From: Symbiodinium natans
Lineage: Eukaryota; Sar; Dinophyceae; Suessiales; Symbiodiniaceae
Direction: 5' to 3'
DNA: 64,000 nt
NCBI GenBank assembly: GCA_905221605.1
Contig: CAJNDS010000486.1
Location: forward strand, 64,378-128,377
Shown here piece by piece: positions 61,667 to 64,000 of this stretch (positions are counted from its first letter, which is position 1; the number at the start of each line of letters is the position of its first letter). Position numbers and translations under genes: made by a program. A model generated the notes under the pieces. The model was not told the origin of the DNA. It worked only from the letters and a program-made list of their open reading frames with translations, and did no database searches.

Positions 61667-62200
61667 CCCCTACTTCCCCTGATTCCCCGTGAAAGCTCCC
61701 CTAAACGCCCGAAGCCTCCAAGTCCTCCCAGGATACCATAAGCCCTAAACCCTTAACCCTAAACCCTAAACCCTAAACCCTAAGCAGCTACAAGCCTGAG
61801 GGAGCCCTGACGTAACCCCCCCAAGTCCCCGCCCTCGAGGAACCCTGCCAGGGCCAGCAAAGCCAGCGCACAGTGACCTGGGTGGGCTTTGTGGGCTTAA
61901 GAGTTTGAGGGTCAGGGTTTGGGGTTTGGGGTTTAGGGGTTAGGGTTTAAGGTTTAGGGGCTTGCTAGGGCTGCGAGTTGGGTGATACATCGAGGGTGTT
62001 GTGGGCCTGCCATCGCACAACTAACCAACCAGCTCGAACTCTGCTTTTGTTGCAGGGCGTCGGATTTCGTTCAGGGTTTAGGGTTTAGGGTTTAGGGTTT
62101 AGGGCTTGGGTTCGCAATCCCTTGCTCCTTCCCGCCTCGGCGTGCCTGAGGCGGCCAAGGAAAAGCCATGAGTCGGGGCGCAACGGGGACTTCTACAACT

Positions 62201-62311
62201 ACTATGTGCTTAAGAACCCCAAAAAATAGCAAATACCAATTCCTATATTGCCCTTAGAAGGAAGATTTTTTTTGTTTTTTTTGGGGGGTTCTTAAGAAAG
62301 TAGTAGACCAG
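62201..62311. mobile_element. Inverted-repeat element with CTTAAGAACCCC ends, copy 1
   Basis: Left CTACTATGTGCTTAAGAACC then CCAAAAAA; right, on the other strand, CTACTTTCTTAAGAACCCCC then CAAAAAA. Internal CCTATATTGCCCTTA is shared with the copy at 63819. Confidence 0.72.
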
Positions 62312-63395
62312 TTCTGGGCGCTGGTTGCCCAGGTTCCGGAAAAGGGCTCAGGGAGGGTTGCGAGAGTTTCGTGTGCCGTGCTCGGTGAGGGGGCTGAGAG
62401 TATGTTTAGAGTCTGCATTTGCGCAGGAAAGAATGCGATTAGCTTACTGTGGCTACCACTCGACACTGAAAGTTGAAGAAGTGAAAGCTGACCCCATTCA
62501 ATCCCCTTTGAAGAAGCTGCCTGACTGCATGAGCTACACCTCACTCACTCAACCCCGAACCCTGCAAACTTACTCACCGAGTGCCCAAACCCCTAAATTG
62601 GCCCTAAATCTTATGCACCCTGCCAAACAATCTTAAACCTGAACCCAGCACCCTAAACCCTAAACCCTAAAGCCTACTTGCCTGCAAGGCTTGAGCCCGA
62701 TCGCGGCGCAAGGCCGAAAGAAGCAGATGGGGACGTGCCTTTGGGCTCTGGGGTTTAGGGCTTCAGGGTTTCCGTGCTTCAGAGTGAACTGCACTTTGTG
62801 AGTTGGGTGTGTAAGAAGCCTATGCGCCCTGAAAACTCGAAGCCTGCAAGCCCGAAATAACCCTAAAGCTCAAACCCCTTCATCGCCCAGCCCGTCTGCC
62901 GCTCCCCCCTCTGCCGGGTGCGGTCCGAGTAGTGCCACCCGATCAGGAAGAAGACCTCAGGGTTTAGAGATTGGGGTTGAAGACTCTGCTCAGAGATTTG
63001 GGATGTGGGTTTCAGGTCTGCTCCCGTATAGCCCATAGGTCGAAACAAGCACAGCTCCCACACAGACACACAGAAATGGACAGAGACTCGGACAGAGCCT
63101 CACCGATGAGTCGATTTCTGAATCTCGCGAGAACATGTCTGCTCCACGAACTTCTGTCGCGAGTGCGATGGCAGCGATTGCTGTGGAAACCCTTTCCTTC
63201 ACGAGGAGATGCACCAGACGTCGATGCTTCCAGAAACATGTGCGGGAGTCATAAGGGACCTTAGGGGTGGTGTAGGGGCTCAGGATGTAGGGACAATTTA
63301 AGGGAAACGTAGAGGGTTTTCTAGGGGAATACGATTAAGGGTCCCTTCTAGGGTATCTTCCTCAACTCTAAAATCCGAAAGCCCAACCCCAACTT
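62312..63395. other. Unique sequence without recognisable gene
   Basis: Overlapping frames on both strands (62254-62636, 62863-63264) with no motif. At 63245-63360 short TAAGGGACCTTAGGGG / TTAAGGGTCCCTTCTAGGG phrases suggest another decayed inverted-repeat element. Confidence 0.35.
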
Positions 63396-63516
63396 AAACC
63401 CTAAACCCTAAGCCCTATGTCCTAAGCCCTCAGCCCTAAACCCTTCCTGCTCGGGGCGGCGGCTGGATCCTCGGCCAAGCGGCGGAGCCTGGGCAAAGGG
63501 AGGTCGAGGTTGGGGA

Positions 63517-63692
63517 GGGTTTAGGGTTTAGGGGTTTAGGGGTTTCGGGGTTTAGGGGTTTAGGGGTTTAGGGGTTTTGGGGTTTTGGGGTTTAGGGGTT
63601 TCGGGGTTTCGGGGTTTTGGGGTTTAGGGGTTTAGGGGTGTAGGAGTTTAGGGTTTAGGGGTTTAGGGTTTTAGGGGTTTAGGGCTTAGGGA
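63517..63692 (+). repeat. Variant telomeric array with 8-bp units
   Basis: TTTAGGGG, TTTCGGGG and TTTTGGGG units alternate over about 170 bp. Confidence 0.95.
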
Positions 63693-63818
63693 TGTGTAAG
63701 ATTATGGGCCCCTAACGTGGCGCTCTGCCTAAGTCGGACAGTGGCTATGAGCTGCGGGCTTCATCAATGAGAGCCATACAATTCGTAAAGCGGTTCCAAC
63801 CCAAGCAGCTAATATCGG

Positions 63819-63955
63819 ACTACTAAATTTGCCTAAGAACCCACCCCCCCCCCCCCCGGCGCAAAAAAGAAATAGTAATCCCTATATTGCCCTTATAAGG
63901 GAAGCACTTTTCCATTAGTTTCTTGGGGGGAAGTACCTAAGCAAATGGTAGCGGA
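63819..63955. mobile_element. Inverted-repeat element with CTTAAGAACCCC ends, copy 2
   Basis: Left CTACTAAATTTGCCTAAGAA then CCCACC; right, on the other strand, CTACCATTTGCTTAGGTACT then TCCCCCC. Internal CCTATATTGCCCTTATAAGG. A C run sits at 63843-63859. Confidence 0.72.
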
Positions 63956-63970
63956 GTGAAGCCCAATTGG

Positions 63971-64000
63971 GATTTAGGGTTTAGGGTTTAGGGTTTAGGG
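63971..64000 (+). repeat. Telomeric array continuing beyond the window
   Basis: Four TTTAGGG units run to the last base. Confidence 0.95.

Noticed and set aside
1-64000. rRNA genes, LTR retrotransposons, autonomous transposases
   Set aside because: No rRNA-like conserved stretches, paired long terminal repeats, reverse transcriptase or DDE motifs were recognised by eye on either strand.

Overview
ORGANISM. This window is eukaryotic nuclear DNA. It contains many short arrays of the heptamer TTTAGGG (CCCTAAA on the other strand), which is the telomere repeat of most plants, green algae, dinoflagellates and chromerids. There are no bacterial-type operons or ribosome sites. One spliced gene is recognisable; its best motif (DCLRHYEI) I recall from uncharacterised, exostosin/glycosyltransferase-like proteins of marine algae and dinoflagellates. 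A GC-AG intron fits that gene and dinoflagellates use GC donors often. I therefore favour a dinoflagellate (Suessiales/Symbiodiniaceae-like), with chromerid or other alga as alternatives. I saw no dinoflagellate spliced-leader relic. The species call is inference.

LAYOUT. The window is gene-poor. Roughly every 200-600 bp there is an interstitial telomere-repeat array of about 40-380 bp, in either orientation, separated by unique or decayed G/T-rich sequence. The largest arrays lie at 3.15-3.31, 13.76-13.91, 27.23-27.61, 30.25-30.38, 31.89-32.07, 37.60-38.09, 40.16-40.65, 42.30-42.75, 55.41-56.30 and 60.63-60.86 kb. Several arrays are locally homogenised for a variant unit (TTTATAGGG, TTTTAGGG, TTTAAGGG, TTCAGGG, TTTGGGG, TTTAGGGG). 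Small non-autonomous inverted-repeat elements are scattered between the arrays. I group them here as families A-E, plus singletons; some carry 8-bp flanking duplications, as in hAT-type elements.

REGIONS. 0-21 kb: arrays plus small hairpin elements, no gene. 21-23.1 kb: GC-rich repeat block, a 57-nt G run, a 91-bp hairpin-bearing tandem repeat and a tRNA-like sequence. 32.5-34.56 kb: a 53-bp satellite with an inversion and internal kilobase-scale duplications. 34.7-35.8 kb: the only convincing protein gene (minus strand), with an in-frame TGA at a position expected to be Trp. 38.6-39.6 kb: three copies of a roughly 75-nt sequence that looks like a C/D-box small RNA. 45.5-46.8 kb: an array of the palindrome TTAAATTCGAATTTAA. 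53.2-54.7 kb: a small inverted-repeat element split by two later insertions. 56.3-58.7 kb: a foldback-like element full of ~115-bp G-rich repeats. 61-64 kb: variant arrays and two related hairpin elements; the window ends inside an array.

HOW IT FITS TOGETHER. No pathway or operon can be reconstructed. The main biological content is structural. Telomeric arrays appear to have been inserted repeatedly into pre-existing DNA: one array interrupts a dispersed element whose uninterrupted copies are in the same window, and three arrays are flanked by direct repeats of 17 to ~33 bp. This resembles templated fill-in at broken ends or another insertion process with target duplication. Most long open frames here arise from repeats and were not annotated as genes.
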